Source: Sphingomonadaceae bacterium
GTDB taxonomy: Bacteria > Pseudomonadota > Alphaproteobacteria > Sphingomonadales > Sphingomonadaceae
Direction: 5' to 3'
NCBI GenBank assembly: GCA_947455865.1
Contig: CANGQZ010000010.1
Span: 1-32,911, forward strand
Length of the DNA: 32,911 nt
Part shown: positions 15,180 to 24,998 of the stretch, in pieces
Layout of the letters: the number at the start of each line of letters is the position of its first letter
How positions within the stretch are numbered: position 1 is the first letter of the stretch
Program-made: the position numbers and the translations under genes
Notes under the pieces: generated by a model
Told to the model about the DNA's origin: nothing
Seen by the model: the letters and a program-made list of their open reading frames with translations, nothing else
The model's database searches: none

Positions 15180-15794
15180 ATGCGCGTGAACCGCACTTTC
15201 GCACTGCTGCCGCTGGCCCTGCTGGCCGGCTGCGTGGCCCCGGTCGGCCCGGTCGAGGTTACCCGCTTTCATGTGCCCGATACCGCCGCGCTCGGCCACG
15301 GCACGATCGCGGTCGAGGCGGCACCCGGCATGGACCCGGCATCGCTCGAACTGCGCAGCTATGCTGCGGCAGTCGGGCAGGCGCTGCAGCGGATCGGCTA
15401 TAACGAGGCAGTCGCCGGCAGCGGCACGCAAATCGCCGAAGTGCGGATTGCCCGCCGCAGCTTTCGGCCCGAGCGCAATGGCAACCCGGTCAGCGTCGGG
15501 GTTGGCGGCTCGACTGGCAGCTATGGCTCGGGCGTCGGGCTCGGCCTCGGCTTCGATCTTTCCGGCCGCCCGCCGGAGATGACCGAAACCGAACTTGGGG
15601 TGATGATCCGCGACCGGGCCACGCGCGCCACGCTGTGGGAAGGCCGCGCCGCCTTCACCGTCCGCGCCGATTCGCCGCTCGCCACCACCCAGCTTGGCGC
15701 CGCCCAACTGGCTTCGGCGCTGTTCCGAGATTTTCCCGGCCGCTCGGGCGAGACGGTGCAGATCAAGCCCGATGCAGTGCCCGCCGCGAAATGA
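15180..15794 (+). CDS. DUF4136-like lipoprotein
   Basis: The product is 204 aa from ATG 15180 (GGAGAGGA upstream). The N-terminus [18 protein letters not shown] is a lipoprotein signal with lipobox LAGC, so Cys18 should be lipidated and the protein held on the periplasmic side of a membrane. The body has a Gly/Ser-rich stretch ([21 protein letters not shown]) and ends [16 protein letters not shown]...[16 protein letters not shown], the DUF4136-type C-terminus. The same ending occurs in the fragment at the left edge of the window. Function is unknown. Its stop overlaps the following carboxypeptidase start by ATGA, so the two are translationally coupled. Confidence 0.78.
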   Translation: MRVNRTFALLPLALLAGCVAPVGPVEVTRFHVPDTAALGHGTIAVEAAPGMDPASLELRSYAAAVGQALQRIGYNEAVAGSGTQIAEVRIARRSFRPERNGNPVSVGVGGSTGSYGSGVGLGLGFDLSGRPPEMTETELGVMIRDRATRATLWEGRAAFTVRADSPLATTQLGAAQLASALFRDFPGRSGETVQIKPDAVPAAK

Positions 15795-16921
15795 GCGATA
15801 TCCAGGTTCACGCGCAGTTCGATGCGGGCAACATCGCCGTGCTGGGCATCGATGGCGGCGAAGCGCGGCTGACGATCCGCAAAGACAACCAGTCCGATTT
15901 CTTCCAGTGGTTCCACTTCCGCGTCAGCAACGCCGCTGGGCGGATGCTGACCCTGCGCCTCACCGGACTCGCCGCCAGCGCCTATCCCGATGGCTGGACC
16001 GGCTATCGCGCCGCCGTCTCGGAAGACCGCGAATACTGGGCGCGCGCCGAAACCAAGTGGGAACGCGATGTGGCGGGCGGCACGCTCACCATCCGCTACC
16101 GGCCCGAAGGCGATTCCGCCTGGTTCGCCTATTTCGCGCCCTATCCGCTCGAACGGCATTACGATCTGATCGCCAGCGCGTCGCAGAACGAAGGCGTCAC
16201 CACCCGCTGCCTCGGCACCAGCCTTGATGGCCGTCCGATCGATTGCATCGAACTGGGCGAGGGCGAGTTTCAGGTCTGGCTCTATGCCCGCCAGCACCCC
16301 GGCGAGACGATGGCCGAATGGTGGATTGAGGGCGCGCTGGACTGGCTGACCGATCCCGCCGAGCCGTGGGCGCGAACGCTGCGCGAAAAATGCCGGTTCC
16401 ACATCGTCCCCAACGTCAATCCCGATGGCTCGGCGCGCGGGCACCTTCGGACCAACGCTGCTGGGGTCAATCTCAACCGCGAGTGGCATGAGCCCACGCC
16501 GGAACGCTCGCCCGAAGTGCTGGCGCTGCGCGGCGCGATGGACGAAGCCGGTGTCAACTTCGCGATCGACGTCCACGGCGACGAGGCGATTGCTTCGGTG
16601 TTCCTGGCCGGGTTTGAAGGCATTCCGGCGTGGACCGAGGCACAGGGCGCCGGCTATACCCGCTATCGCACGATCCTTGAGCGGCGCACCCCCGATTTCC
16701 AGACACGGCTTGGCTACCCGGTCGCGCGCGCCGGCCGGGCGAACCTTTCGATGAGCACCAACCAGCTGGCCGAGCGCTTCGGCTGCGTGGCGATGACGCT
16801 GGAAATGCCGTTCAAGGACAACGCCGATCTGCCGTGCCCGAAGCAGGGGTGGAGCCCAGAACGCAGCAAGCTGCTGGCGCGCGATTGCCTCGCCGCGCTG
16901 GGGGAGTGGCTGGAGGGGTAG
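15791..16921 (+). CDS. M14 family zinc carboxypeptidase (cytosolic carboxypeptidase-like)
   Basis: The protein is 376 aa. An N-terminal beta-rich domain ([39 protein letters not shown]) is the one found before the catalytic domain in CCP/Nna1-type M14 enzymes. The catalytic part shows the zinc ligands [12 protein letters not shown] (H169, E172), NVNPDG (210-213), the substrate-binding GVNLNREW, the third zinc ligand DVHGDE (H262) and the general base in MTLEMPF (E338). No signal peptide is visible, so it should act in the cytosol, removing C-terminal residues from a peptide or protein substrate that is not known in bacteria. The ATG overlaps the preceding lipoprotein stop. Confidence 0.9.
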   Translation: MSDIQVHAQFDAGNIAVLGIDGGEARLTIRKDNQSDFFQWFHFRVSNAAGRMLTLRLTGLAASAYPDGWTGYRAAVSEDREYWARAETKWERDVAGGTLTIRYRPEGDSAWFAYFAPYPLERHYDLIASASQNEGVTTRCLGTSLDGRPIDCIELGEGEFQVWLYARQHPGETMAEWWIEGALDWLTDPAEPWARTLREKCRFHIVPNVNPDGSARGHLRTNAAGVNLNREWHEPTPERSPEVLALRGAMDEAGVNFAIDVHGDEAIASVFLAGFEGIPAWTEAQGAGYTRYRTILERRTPDFQTRLGYPVARAGRANLSMSTNQLAERFGCVAMTLEMPFKDNADLPCPKQGWSPERSKLLARDCLAALGEWLEG

Positions 16922-17009
16922 GGCAGCTTTTGCTGACTACCAGCCGAAGGTGGCCGTTGCGGATGCGACGACGTTGCGGATGTCGCACGGCCCACGTAAT
17001 CTCGGCAGA

Positions 17010-17249
17010 ATGAAGCCACTTCCGACGAGCGCTGCTAGGCGGCGTGCTCGAAGTCAGCCAGTCAGAACCTTCATCGCATTGAGCGTGGTCGGAGGGCTGC
17101 TGAATTTCATAAGAAACGCTTTGTACGGCATCCCCCTTGTGCCAATTCGGACAGGGCTTACCCCATTGATCATGCTATCGTTACTTGGCGCGTGCTACTT
17201 TGTTGTGGTGGAAGGCCGGTTGCTGCTCCGCAGATTGCGAAGCCGCTAA
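17010..17249 (+). CDS. Possible small membrane protein (uncertain)
   Basis: This ORF of 79 aa from ATG 17010 (99 aa from 16950) lies in a 410-base stretch with no other gene. It has a basic N-terminus (TSAARRRARSQPVRT), two likely membrane helices (FIALSVVGGLLNFI and LTPLIMLSLLGACYFVVVEG) and a basic tail LLLRRLRSR. That topology is plausible for a real small inner-membrane protein. Against it: no good ribosome site, no recognisable family, and codon use that is AT-richer than its neighbours. Listed as tentative. Confidence 0.4.
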   Translation: MKPLPTSAARRRARSQPVRTFIALSVVGGLLNFIRNALYGIPLVPIRTGLTPLIMLSLLGACYFVVVEGRLLLRRLRSR

Positions 17250-17310
17250 CCCCAACAGTCCGTCATTCCCTTCGCGCGAAATGTTCTGGGCAAGCTGACC
17301 TTTATCCCAA

Positions 17311-17333
17311 AGCCGGGGCTGTCTGTGCCGGCT
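17311..17333 (-). terminator. Possible terminator at the end of metW
   Basis: On the minus strand, AGCCGG and CCGGCT form a 6-bp stem with an 11-base loop, followed by only three T residues. The stem overlaps the metW stop codon. The short stem and T-run make it a weak candidate. Confidence 0.3.
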
Positions 17334-17922
17334 AGCGCGAAATCAGGAACACCGCATGCTCCGCGCGCAAGTTGGCGGCGGCGGCGCTCGTCAGCCGATC
17401 TCCTTTCAAGAACCACGACTGTTCCATCGTGATCCCGCGCTCCTTCACCAGCGCGCGGAAATCGTCGACCGTCAGGTGGTGGATGTTGGGAGTTTCGTAC
17501 CAGGCCACCGGGATCAGCCGGGTGACCGGCATCCGCCCGCCGAACAGCAGCGCCAGCCGCACCCGCCAGTGGGCGAAGTTGGGGAACGAAACGAAGGCCT
17601 TGCGCCCAATTCGCAGCAGTTCATCCAGCACCTTGTCGGGGCGCTTGGTGGTCTGGAGGGTCTGGCTGAGGATCGCATAGTCGACCGCGCGGTCAGGGTA
17701 GAACGAGAGATCGGAATCGGCATCGCCCTGAATCACCGAAAGCCCGTTGGCGACGCAAGTGGCGACGTCGTGCGGATCGAGTTCCATGCCGCGCGCATCG
17801 CACCTCTTATCGCGCAGCGCGGCGAGCAGCACCCCATCACCGCAGCCGACATCGAGCACGCGCGTGCCCGGGGCGACATGTTCAGCGATGATCGCCAGAT
17901 CGGGGCGCAGCGCCGCGCTCAC
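17332..17922 (-). CDS. metW: Methionine biosynthesis protein MetW
   Basis: The protein is 196 aa with a class I SAM-dependent methyltransferase fold. Motif I is [16 protein letters not shown], followed by [27 protein letters not shown] and the MetW-typical [26 protein letters not shown] and [24 protein letters not shown]. MetW occurs with MetX in many proteobacteria and is needed for, or enhances, homoserine acyltransfer. It starts with GTG at 17922, overlapping the metX stop (GTGA), so translation is coupled to metX and the partners are probably made in fixed ratio. Confidence 0.95.
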   Translation of the reverse strand: MSAALRPDLAIIAEHVAPGTRVLDVGCGDGVLLAALRDKRCDARGMELDPHDVATCVANGLSVIQGDADSDLSFYPDRAVDYAILSQTLQTTKRPDKVLDELLRIGRKAFVSFPNFAHWRVRLALLFGGRMPVTRLIPVAWYETPNIHHLTVDDFRALVKERGITMEQSWFLKGDRLTSAAAANLRAEHAVFLISR

Positions 17923-19028
17923 TGGCTGAGGAACCCGGCCATCACCCGGTCGAGCGCGGGCACTTCGAGCAGGAAGGAATCGTGCCCGAACGGCGCAGCC
18001 AGTTCCATGAAGCTGACCGGCAAGCCGGCGGCGTTGAGCGCGTGGACGATATCGCGCGAGTTCTCGGTCGGGTAGAGCCAGTCGGTATCGAAGCTGACGA
18101 GGCAGAACCGCGCGGTGGCGCGGGCGAACGCCTCCGCCAAGCGCCCGCCGTGTTCCTCGGCCAGATCGAAGTAGCTCATCGCGCGGGTGATATAGAGGTA
18201 GGAGTTGGCATCGAACCGTTCGATGAAGCTCTCACCCTGATAGCGCAGATAGCTTTCCACCTGGAAATCGGCATCGAACCCGAAGCTCTTGGATTCGCGG
18301 TCTTGCAACCGGCGGCCGAACTTGGCACTGAGCGTCGCTTCCGACAGATAGGTGATGTGCGCCGCCATCCGCGCCACCGAAAGGCCAGCATCGGGCGCGC
18401 GGCCGGTGCCATAATAGGCCCCGCCCTGCCAATCGGGATCGGCCATGATCGCCTGCCGGCCGACCTCCTGAAAGGCGATGTTCTGCGCGGGCATGGCAGC
18501 GGTGGCGGCGATCACCATCGCCCGCGCCGCCCGTTCCGGCCAGTGCGCGGCAAGACTAAGCGCCTGCATCCCGCCCATCGAGCCGCCGACCACGGCATGG
18601 AGCCGGTCCACTCCGAGATGATCGAGCAGCGCGATCTGGGCGCGGACCATGTCGCGGATGGTGATGACCGGAAAGCGCATCGCATAGGGCTGGCCATCGG
18701 GGGCGAGGCTGGCCGGGCCGGTGGTGCCCATGCAGCTGCCCAGCACATTGGCGCAGATCACGAAGAAGCGGTCGGTATCGATCGGCTTGCCCGGGCCGAC
18801 CATCCGGCTCCACCAGCCGGGCTTGCCGGTGATTGGGTGCGGGCTCGCCACGTGCTGATCGCCGGTGGTGGCGTGGCACACCAAAACGGCGTTGTCCCGC
18901 GCCGGGCTGAGCGTGCCGTAGGTTTCATAGGCAATGCTCACCGCGCTCAGGCTCAACCCGCAATCGAGCGGGAGCGGCTGGGCCAGATCGAGCACGCGGC
19001 TCGCGGCAAGAAGCGGAGTGGAGGGCAT
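17919..19028 (-). CDS. metX: Homoserine O-acetyltransferase
   Basis: The protein is 369 aa of the alpha/beta-hydrolase fold. The nucleophile elbow is [12 protein letters not shown] (S150). The acid in SFDTDWLYP and the His in FGHDSFL complete the triad. [19 protein letters not shown] is the region conserved in MetX. It acylates L-homoserine as the first committed step of methionine synthesis. Family annotation is acetyltransferase, although some MetX enzymes use succinyl-CoA. The ATG at 19028 has only a weak ribosome site. I looked for a SAM riboswitch in the about 120-base divergent gap to hisC and saw none. Confidence 0.93.
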   Translation of the reverse strand: MPSTPLLAASRVLDLAQPLPLDCGLSLSAVSIAYETYGTLSPARDNAVLVCHATTGDQHVASPHPITGKPGWWSRMVGPGKPIDTDRFFVICANVLGSCMGTTGPASLAPDGQPYAMRFPVITIRDMVRAQIALLDHLGVDRLHAVVGGSMGGMQALSLAAHWPERAARAMVIAATAAMPAQNIAFQEVGRQAIMADPDWQGGAYYGTGRAPDAGLSVARMAAHITYLSEATLSAKFGRRLQDRESKSFGFDADFQVESYLRYQGESFIERFDANSYLYITRAMSYFDLAEEHGGRLAEAFARATARFCLVSFDTDWLYPTENSRDIVHALNAAGLPVSFMELAAPFGHDSFLLEVPALDRVMAGFLSQ

Positions 19029-19147
19029 TGGCGGGGCGGGATTGCCGGGAAAGCCCCTGCGCTGTCAATGGCGCGGCGCGGGGCAGGCGCTGCACTGGCG
19101 GAACGGGCCATTGCGGGGCTGCGCTTCCGCTCCTAAAGCGGCGCGCC

Positions 19148-20260
19148 ATGACCAGCCTGCCCGAGAGCCCTGCCCCCGTTCCAAAGCCGTGGATTGCCGC
19201 GATCCATCCCTATGCGCCCGGCAAGTCGGCCGGGGCGGACGGGCGGCCGCTGATCAAGCTTTCGGCCAACGAAAACCCGCTTGGCACCAGCCCGGCGGCG
19301 CTGGCGGCGCGCGGCGCGGCGGCCGAGGCCAGCCGTTATCCCGATCCCGACAGCAGCGAGCTGCGCGCGGCGATCGGCGCGGTGCACGGGATCGATCCGG
19401 CGCGCATCGTGATGGGCACCGGTTCCGACGAACTGCTCAACCTTGCCGCGCAGGGCTATGCCGGGCCGGGCGACGCGGTGGTCTATGTACGCTATGGCTT
19501 TTCGGTCTACGATATCGCGGCAAGGCGCTGCGGGGCGGAGCCGGTGGTCGCGCCCGATGCGGATTATGGCACCGATGTCGATGCCCTGCTGGCGCTGGTC
19601 AATTACCGGACCCGCGTGGTTTTTCTGGCCAATCCGAACAATCCGACCGGCGGCTTCCTGCCCCGGGCAGAGCTGGCACGGCTGCATGCCGGGTTGCCGG
19701 CGGACGTGCTGCTGGTGGTCGATCAGGCTTATGCCGAATATGTCGCGCCCGAAGATGACGACGGCGGGCTGGCGCTGGCGGCGGCGCATGACAACGTGCT
19801 GGTCACGCGAACCTTTTCAAAGATTTATGGGCTGGCCGGCGAGCGCGTCGGCTGGGGCACCGGCGCGCCGGGAATCGTCGATACGCTCAACCGCATCCGC
19901 GGGCCGTTCAACGTGACCGCGACCGGACAGGCGATGGCGCTGGCCGCGCTCGGCGATCAGGACTTCGTGACAAGAGCGCGCGAACACAACGCCAGCGAAC
20001 GCGCCCGGTTCGTTACTGCTCTGGAATCGCTCGGCAATTTCGGGATCAGACCGCTGCCGAGCGAGGCCAATTTCGTCCTGATCCGCTTCACCGGCGCATT
20101 GAGCGCAGAAGCGGCTTACAACGGCCTTGCAAGCGCGGGGTATATCGTCCGCTGGCTGCCCGGACAGGGCCTGCCCGACGCGCTGCGCATCACCATCGGC
20201 ACCTCGCCGCAGATGGACGAAATCGCCGCGGTGCTGCGCCGGCTGGCGGAAGCGGCATGA
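19148..20260 (+). CDS. hisC: Histidinol-phosphate (and probably aromatic) aminotransferase
   Basis: The protein is 370 aa, a fold-type I PLP aminotransferase. It has [30 protein letters not shown] (phosphate-binding region), [25 protein letters not shown] and the Schiff-base lysine in [17 protein letters not shown]. The start is ATG 19148; the track's upstream extension is antisense to the metX leader. Its stop overlaps the prephenate dehydrogenase start (ATGA). In Zymomonas, also a sphingomonad, the equivalent pair is hisH-tyrC and the aminotransferase serves both histidine and tyrosine/phenylalanine synthesis. A dual role is likely here too. Confidence 0.93.
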   Translation: MTSLPESPAPVPKPWIAAIHPYAPGKSAGADGRPLIKLSANENPLGTSPAALAARGAAAEASRYPDPDSSELRAAIGAVHGIDPARIVMGTGSDELLNLAAQGYAGPGDAVVYVRYGFSVYDIAARRCGAEPVVAPDADYGTDVDALLALVNYRTRVVFLANPNNPTGGFLPRAELARLHAGLPADVLLVVDQAYAEYVAPEDDDGGLALAAAHDNVLVTRTFSKIYGLAGERVGWGTGAPGIVDTLNRIRGPFNVTATGQAMALAALGDQDFVTRAREHNASERARFVTALESLGNFGIRPLPSEANFVLIRFTGALSAEAAYNGLASAGYIVRWLPGQGLPDALRITIGTSPQMDEIAAVLRRLAEAA

Positions 20261-21174
20261 GCGGGTTTCGCCATGTCGCCATCATTGGCCTGGGTCTGCT
20301 TGGCGGATCGATCGGTCTCGCGGTGCGCGAGTTCCTGCCGGGGGTGGTAAGCACCGGCTACGATGCCGATCCAGCCGCCCGCCAGCGTGCCGCCGAGCGC
20401 GGGCTGACCGGCATGGTCTGCGCCAGCGCGGCCGAAGCGGTGGCCGGCGCGGACCTGGTGATCCTGTGCGTGCCGGTGGGCGCGATGGGCGCGGCGGCGG
20501 CGGAGATCGCGGGCGCGCTCGCCCCCGGCGCGGTGGTGAGCGATGTCGGCTCGTCCAAGCGCACCGTGGCCGAGGCGCTGGCGGCGGCGCTGCCCGGCGC
20601 GGCGATCATCCCGGCGCACCCGGTGGCGGGGACCGAGCATTCGGGCCCGGACGCGGGTTTTGCCGCGCTGTTCCGCAAGCGCTGGTGCATCATCACCCCG
20701 CCGGACAACGCCGATCCGGCCCAGGTCGCGGCGCTCACCGCGTTCTGGGAAGCGCTGGGCGCCAAAGTGGAAACGATGAGCGCGGGGCACCACGATCTGG
20801 TGCTGGCCGTCACCAGCCACTTGCCACACCTCATCGCCTATACCATCGTCGGTACCGCATCGGACCTCGAGGAGGTGACGCGAGGCGAAGTGATCAAGTA
20901 TTCGGCCGGCGGCTTTCGCGATTTCACCCGCATCGCCGCCTCCGACCCGACGATGTGGCGCGACGTGTTCCTGTCCAACCGCGATGCGGTGCTGGAAATG
21001 CTCGACACCTTCAGCGCCGACCTCGACGCGCTGCGCACCGCCATCGTCAGCCGCGATGGCGACGCGCTGTTCGAGCACTTCACCCGCACCCGCGCGATCC
21101 GCCGCTCGATCATCGCCGAAGGGCAGGACGACGCCCGGCCCGACTTCGGACGCAGCGATCACGCGGGGGGGTAG
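20257..21174 (+). CDS. tyrC: Prephenate/arogenate (cyclohexadienyl) dehydrogenase
   Basis: The protein is 305 aa. The N-terminal NAD(P)-binding motif is [16 protein letters not shown]. It is followed by [24 protein letters not shown] and the catalytic-site segment [23 protein letters not shown]. The helical dimerisation part contains [25 protein letters not shown]. The enzyme oxidatively decarboxylates prephenate or arogenate toward tyrosine. No chorismate-mutase or ACT domain is attached. It is translationally coupled to hisC, which can supply the transamination step. The symbol follows the Zymomonas homologue; tyrA would be an acceptable alternative. Confidence 0.93.
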   Translation: MSGFRHVAIIGLGLLGGSIGLAVREFLPGVVSTGYDADPAARQRAAERGLTGMVCASAAEAVAGADLVILCVPVGAMGAAAAEIAGALAPGAVVSDVGSSKRTVAEALAAALPGAAIIPAHPVAGTEHSGPDAGFAALFRKRWCIITPPDNADPAQVAALTAFWEALGAKVETMSAGHHDLVLAVTSHLPHLIAYTIVGTASDLEEVTRGEVIKYSAGGFRDFTRIAASDPTMWRDVFLSNRDAVLEMLDTFSADLDALRTAIVSRDGDALFEHFTRTRAIRRSIIAEGQDDARPDFGRSDHAGG

Positions 21175-21234
21175 GTTGGCGTTGCGCGCGGGCACGCCGC
21201 GCCGTGATTGCCGGCAGAAACGATATGGAACCCA

Positions 21235-21507
21235 ATGACAGCGCCCACCACAACCCACGATCCGCGTGACCACTTTGCCCATTGCGTCCAGGTGCTGGGC
21301 GGGGTGACCACAGCCGCGCGGCGGCTCGGCATCGACGAACGGGCCATCCGGCGGTTTATCAACGGCGAGCGGCCGGTGAGCAGCGGTTTGCTGGAAGATA
21401 CCGCCAAAGCCCTGCGCGTTTTGATCGCGGAAGCGACGGCTGCGGAGGGGCAGATCGCGGCGCGGTTTGGGGCCTCGGGCGCGGCGGCTTCGACCGGCTC
21501 GGCCTGA
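21235..21507 (+). CDS. Small helix-turn-helix protein
   Basis: The product is 90 aa from ATG 21235, which has GGAA upstream; the track begins at a TTG (21208). The region HFAHCVQVLGGVTTAARRLGIDERAIRRFINGERPVSSGLLEDTAKALRVLI reads as a XRE/Cro-like helix-turn-helix: GGVTTAARRLGI as helices 1-2, DERAIRRFINGERPV as the recognition helix and turn. The C-terminus is a short Ala-rich tail. It could be a transcriptional regulator, but its target is unknown. It lies 60 bases after tyrC on the same strand and is convergent with the Nramp-like gene. Confidence 0.7.
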   Translation: MTAPTTTHDPRDHFAHCVQVLGGVTTAARRLGIDERAIRRFINGERPVSSGLLEDTAKALRVLIAEATAAEGQIAARFGASGAAASTGSA

Positions 21508-21529
21508 GCGGGCGTGGGAATGTGCTTCC

Positions 21530-22816
21530 CTAACTCACCAGAAACAGCACCCCCGCCGCCGTCATCACCAGCGTCGCCGCCCAGCCGCCGAGCTTGAGCG
21601 CGGGGCCTAGCGTCAGCCGGCCCATGATGCGCGGGTTGCTGGCGACGAGCATCGTCATCACCATCAGCGGCGGGGCGAGGAGGCCGTTGATGACGGCCGT
21701 CCAGTACAGCGCGCGCATCGGATCGATGTTCAGCAGGTTGAGCGCGATGCCGCCTGCCACGGCAACCGCGATCGCACCGTAGAACGCCTTGGCCTCGCGC
21801 GGCTTGCGGTCCAGCCCTTCGGCCCAGCCGAACGTTTCGGACAGGGCATAAGCGGCCGAGCCGGCGAGCACCGGCACCGCCAAGAGCCCGATGCCGATGA
21901 TGCCAATGGCGAACAGCAGGAAGCTGAACTCGCCCGCGATCGGGCGCAGCGCCGCCGCTGCCTGATCGGCCGAGGTGACCTGGGTGATGCCATGGGCGTG
22001 GAGCGTGGCCGAAGTGGCGATGACGATGGCCAGCGCGGTGATCGCGGTGACCGCCATGCCCAGCACGGTATCGTTGCGGATATGCGCCAGCCCCGGCCCG
22101 GCCTTGCGGGGGAACACGCCGAGCGGGTAGGTGTGCCGGCGGTGCTGCTCTTCCACCTCTTGCCCCGATTGCCAGAAGAACAGGTAGGGGCTGATGGTGG
22201 TGCCGAGCAGCGCAACCACCGCCATCGCCTCTTCCCGCCCGAAGCCGAAGCTGGGGACCAGCACGCCGCGCAGCACATCGGCAAAGTGGATGTTCGCCAC
22301 GAACGGCACCGCGATATAGGCCAGCAGCGAGAGCGCGGTCCATTTGAGGATCTGTTCGTAGCGGGCGTAGCTGAGGAACACTTCCAGCACGACGGCGACC
22401 AGCCCGAATGCGACCACCCAGACGAACACCGGGATATGCCATGCCGCCGGGATCAGCAGGTTGAGCGCCGCCGCCATTGCGCCGAGATCGGCCCCGAGAT
22501 TGATCGTGTTCGCCACCAGCAGCAGCAGCACGGCCAGCGCCAGCACCGAACGCGGATAGTGCCGGCGCAGGTTGTGCGAGATGCCGTGCCCGGTGACCGC
22601 GCCGATCCGCGCGCAGATCATCTGGATCGAAACGAGGAACGGATAAGTGAACACCATCGTCCACGCGAGGCTGTAGCCGAACTGCGCACCGACCTGGCTA
22701 TAAGTGCCGATGCCGCTCGGATCATCGTCGGCCGCGCCGGTGATGAGGCCGGGGCCGAGCACTTCGCCCCAGCTTCGATGATCGGGCTCGAGATGGCGGG
22801 AGGGTTCTTCGCTCAT
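21530..22816 (-). CDS. Nramp-superfamily divalent metal transporter, non-canonical metal site
   Basis: The protein is 428 aa with about 11 membrane helices and the LeuT-like layout of the Nramp/MntH family. TM1 carries DDDPSGIGTYSQVG (30-42) where classical transporters have DPGN. TM6 carries GTTISPYLFFWQSGQEVEE (205-223) where they have MPH. The DP is kept, but the TM6 methionine that selects transition metals is missing, so the substrate may not be Mn2+/Fe2+. It is the last gene of the ftsE-ftsX-ydcF-plsC run; its ATG overlaps the plsC stop (ATGA). Family is secure, ion specificity open. Confidence 0.85.
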   Translation of the reverse strand: MSEEPSRHLEPDHRSWGEVLGPGLITGAADDDPSGIGTYSQVGAQFGYSLAWTMVFTYPFLVSIQMICARIGAVTGHGISHNLRRHYPRSVLALAVLLLLVANTINLGADLGAMAAALNLLIPAAWHIPVFVWVVAFGLVAVVLEVFLSYARYEQILKWTALSLLAYIAVPFVANIHFADVLRGVLVPSFGFGREEAMAVVALLGTTISPYLFFWQSGQEVEEQHRRHTYPLGVFPRKAGPGLAHIRNDTVLGMAVTAITALAIVIATSATLHAHGITQVTSADQAAAALRPIAGEFSFLLFAIGIIGIGLLAVPVLAGSAAYALSETFGWAEGLDRKPREAKAFYGAIAVAVAGGIALNLLNIDPMRALYWTAVINGLLAPPLMVMTMLVASNPRIMGRLTLGPALKLGGWAATLVMTAAGVLFLVS

Positions 22817-23511
22817 GGGTTGAGCGCGTTGATTGCGGCGTGGACTTGTGCCTCGATTTCGGCGCGGGGCAGCCCGGCCGGAATCCGCTCACCAAAGCGC
22901 ACAGTGATCGTGCCGCGCCGCTTCCAGCGGCGGCGATAGGTCGCCCCGCTATCGACCGCGACCGGGACCACCGCCAGCGAGAGCAGCGAATAGACCCCGG
23001 CGAAGCCCGACATCAGCGGCGGATGCGTGCCGTGGGGTACGCGGGTGCCTTCGGGAAAGATCGCCAGCGGGCGATTTTCGGCCACCAGCGGGCGGGCCGC
23101 CTTGACCATCGCCCGCAAGGCGCGCGCGCCCTGATCGCGCTCCACCCCGATCAGGCCATAGGACCGCGCCGCGCGGCCCCACAGCGGCAGCTGCAGCAGT
23201 TCTATCTTGGCGAAGACGCCCGGATAAGTCAGCAGGTTGGGCAGATCGATCGCCTCGAAAAAGCTTTCGTGCTTGAGCGCGACCAGCACCGGCCCATCGG
23301 GAGGCATGCCCTCGATGCGGACCGCAATTCCGAGAATATGGGTAACGCACCAGCGGTGGAGACGGGTCCAGATATGGACGCCGTGGACAACCCCGCGGCC
23401 GGGCAGAGCCAGCTGGACCGTGACCAGCAGCGCCAGCACCCCGGTCATCCCGTAAAACACCGCGTAAAAGACGAGGCTGCGCAGCACCTCGCCCGGGCCC
23501 GCCCGGTTCAT
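22813..23511 (-). CDS. plsC: 1-acyl-sn-glycerol-3-phosphate acyltransferase
   Basis: The protein is about 232 aa. An N-terminal membrane helix (YAVFYGMTGVLALLVTVQLAL) is followed by the acyltransferase motifs: block I KHESFFEAIDLP (HX4E instead of HX4D), block II GLIGVERDQG, block III LAIFPEGTRVP and block IV VVPVAVDSG. It makes phosphatidic acid from lysophosphatidic acid at the inner membrane. I chose ATG 23511 because it overlaps the ydcF stop by ATGA, the recurrent arrangement here; ATG 23520 is possible. It sits in the division/envelope operon between ydcF and the Nramp-like gene. Confidence 0.88.
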   Translation of the reverse strand: MNRAGPGEVLRSLVFYAVFYGMTGVLALLVTVQLALPGRGVVHGVHIWTRLHRWCVTHILGIAVRIEGMPPDGPVLVALKHESFFEAIDLPNLLTYPGVFAKIELLQLPLWGRAARSYGLIGVERDQGARALRAMVKAARPLVAENRPLAIFPEGTRVPHGTHPPLMSGFAGVYSLLSLAVVPVAVDSGATYRRRWKRRGTITVRFGERIPAGLPRAEIEAQVHAAINALNP

Positions 23512-24038
23512 CCGCCCCATAACCGCTGGACCATCCGTGCGACGAGCTTGTGATACTCAAGGAACAGCGCGGCGAAGCTGGGCTGGGTGGGCACCCCATC
23601 CTCGATCACGGTGACGCCGGCAGGCGCGACTTGCGCCAAATCGAGCGCGGCGCGGCGCATGTGCCAATCGGCCGTGACCAGCCGCACCGAGGTGAAGTTG
23701 TTGGCCGCGATCCACCGCGACGCCTCGCGGGCGTTGCTGCGGGTATCGACCGATTCGTAGCCAAGCGTGATGCAGCAGGCGAGCAGGGCCGGGGCGATGC
23801 GATATTTCACGGCGAGTTCACGCGGGCGAACCTCGCGATCGACCCCGGAGACCAGCATTCGCCGGGCGAGCCCGGCGTTCAGCACTTCGAGCCCGTGATC
23901 GATCCGCCCTTCCGAGCCGGTGAGCACGACCACCGCATCAGTTTTCACCGCGCCGGCCGGTTGCGGCAGAAACACGGCGAACGCGAGGAAGCCCAGCGCC
24001 CAGAGCAGCAGAATCGAGGATGCGACGCGGCGGATCAT
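23508..24038 (-). CDS. YdcF/SanA-like DUF218 envelope protein
   Basis: The protein is 176 aa. One N-terminal membrane helix (SILLLWALGFLAFAVFL) precedes a DUF218 domain: DAVVVLTGSEGRIDHGLEVLNAGLARRMLVSGVDREV, a mid-part with SVDTRSNAREASRWI, and VRLVTADWHMRRAALDL. E. coli relatives (ElyC, SanA, YdcF) act in envelope and peptidoglycan-precursor homeostasis; the biochemical activity is not settled. It starts ten bases after ftsX and overlaps plsC, which supports a link to cell-envelope growth. Confidence 0.85.
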   Translation of the reverse strand: MIRRVASSILLLWALGFLAFAVFLPQPAGAVKTDAVVVLTGSEGRIDHGLEVLNAGLARRMLVSGVDREVRPRELAVKYRIAPALLACCITLGYESVDTRSNAREASRWIAANNFTSVRLVTADWHMRRAALDLAQVAPAGVTVIEDGVPTQPSFAALFLEYHKLVARMVQRLWGG

Positions 24039-24048
24039 CTGGACGTGA

Positions 24049-24998
24049 TCATAGCATGCCGCGCAGTGCCCGCATCACCGTCCAGCGCGCGGTGAGCATC
24101 GCCACCAACACCGCGACAATCGGCACCAGCAGCAGCTGCGCCCAATCGAGCAGGCCGAGCGCGGCGCCGCTGACGATCCCGGCCTGCAATGCTGAAAAAC
24201 TGCGTGCGAGGACGAAAATAGCGGCGACCGCGGCGAGGAAGCCGCCGACCGCGCCCCACGCCGCATCGATCGCGATCGAGCGCTGGAACAGCCGGGCGAT
24301 CTGGGTATCGGTGCCGCCGAGCAGGTGGACGATCTCGATCGTATCGCGGTTGTTGCCAAGCGCGGTGCGCGCGGCGAGCAGGACCGCCGCGCCGGTGGCG
24401 AATGCCAGCATCACGATCAGCGCCAGCGACAGCCATTGCAGCGAGGCGATCGCGCCGAACACTGGCTTCAGCCAGGTCGACTGGGCATCAACCCGCGCGC
24501 CGGGGGCGACTTTGCGCAGCACTTCCTGCAGCTTGGCGAGCCGGGCGGGCGCGAGCGAGCCGGCCAGCCGCGCATCGATCAGCGCCGGCACCGGAACATC
24601 GGCCGCCTCACCGGCAGCTGTGCCGAGCCACGGTTCGACCAGCGCATCGAGTTCATCCTGCGGCACGAGCTGCGCGGCGCGCACGCCTTCGACCCGGCGC
24701 AGCAGGGCTAGCGCGGCATCGGCCTGACGCGAGCGCTCTTCGGGCCGGGCTTCAACGATCTGGACGGTGATCCCGCCCGAGAGTTCGACTGCTGCGGCCT
24801 GCGCGGTGTTGCGCAGCGCGAGCCCGCCCGCCCCGGCTATGGTCATCAGCGCGACCATGATCGCCAGCACCCACGGGATCGGGCCGGAGAGGCGGGCCTG
24901 CGCGACCAGCTCGGCCTGGCGGCGCCCGCCGGCAAGACCGCGCCCGAAGAGGCCGCGCGAGAGGAATTCGGGAAGGCGCAGGCCGCCGCCGTTTTCGC

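Noticed and set aside
13106-15196. 696-aa minus-strand ORF opposite ftsH
   Set aside because: It is the antisense shadow of ftsH, produced by high third-position GC; its translation is Arg/Gly/His-rich with no family motifs, while the plus strand encodes complete FtsH.
19029-19147. Possible SAM riboswitch before metX
   Set aside because: The gap is short and GC-rich, without the conserved pseudoknot sequence or AT-rich core of SAM-II; nothing convincing was found.
21516-21530. GGGAA-tgtgc-TTCCC hairpin between the HTH gene and the Nramp-like gene
   Set aside because: The stem is only five base pairs with no T-run and overlaps a stop codon; too weak to call a terminator.
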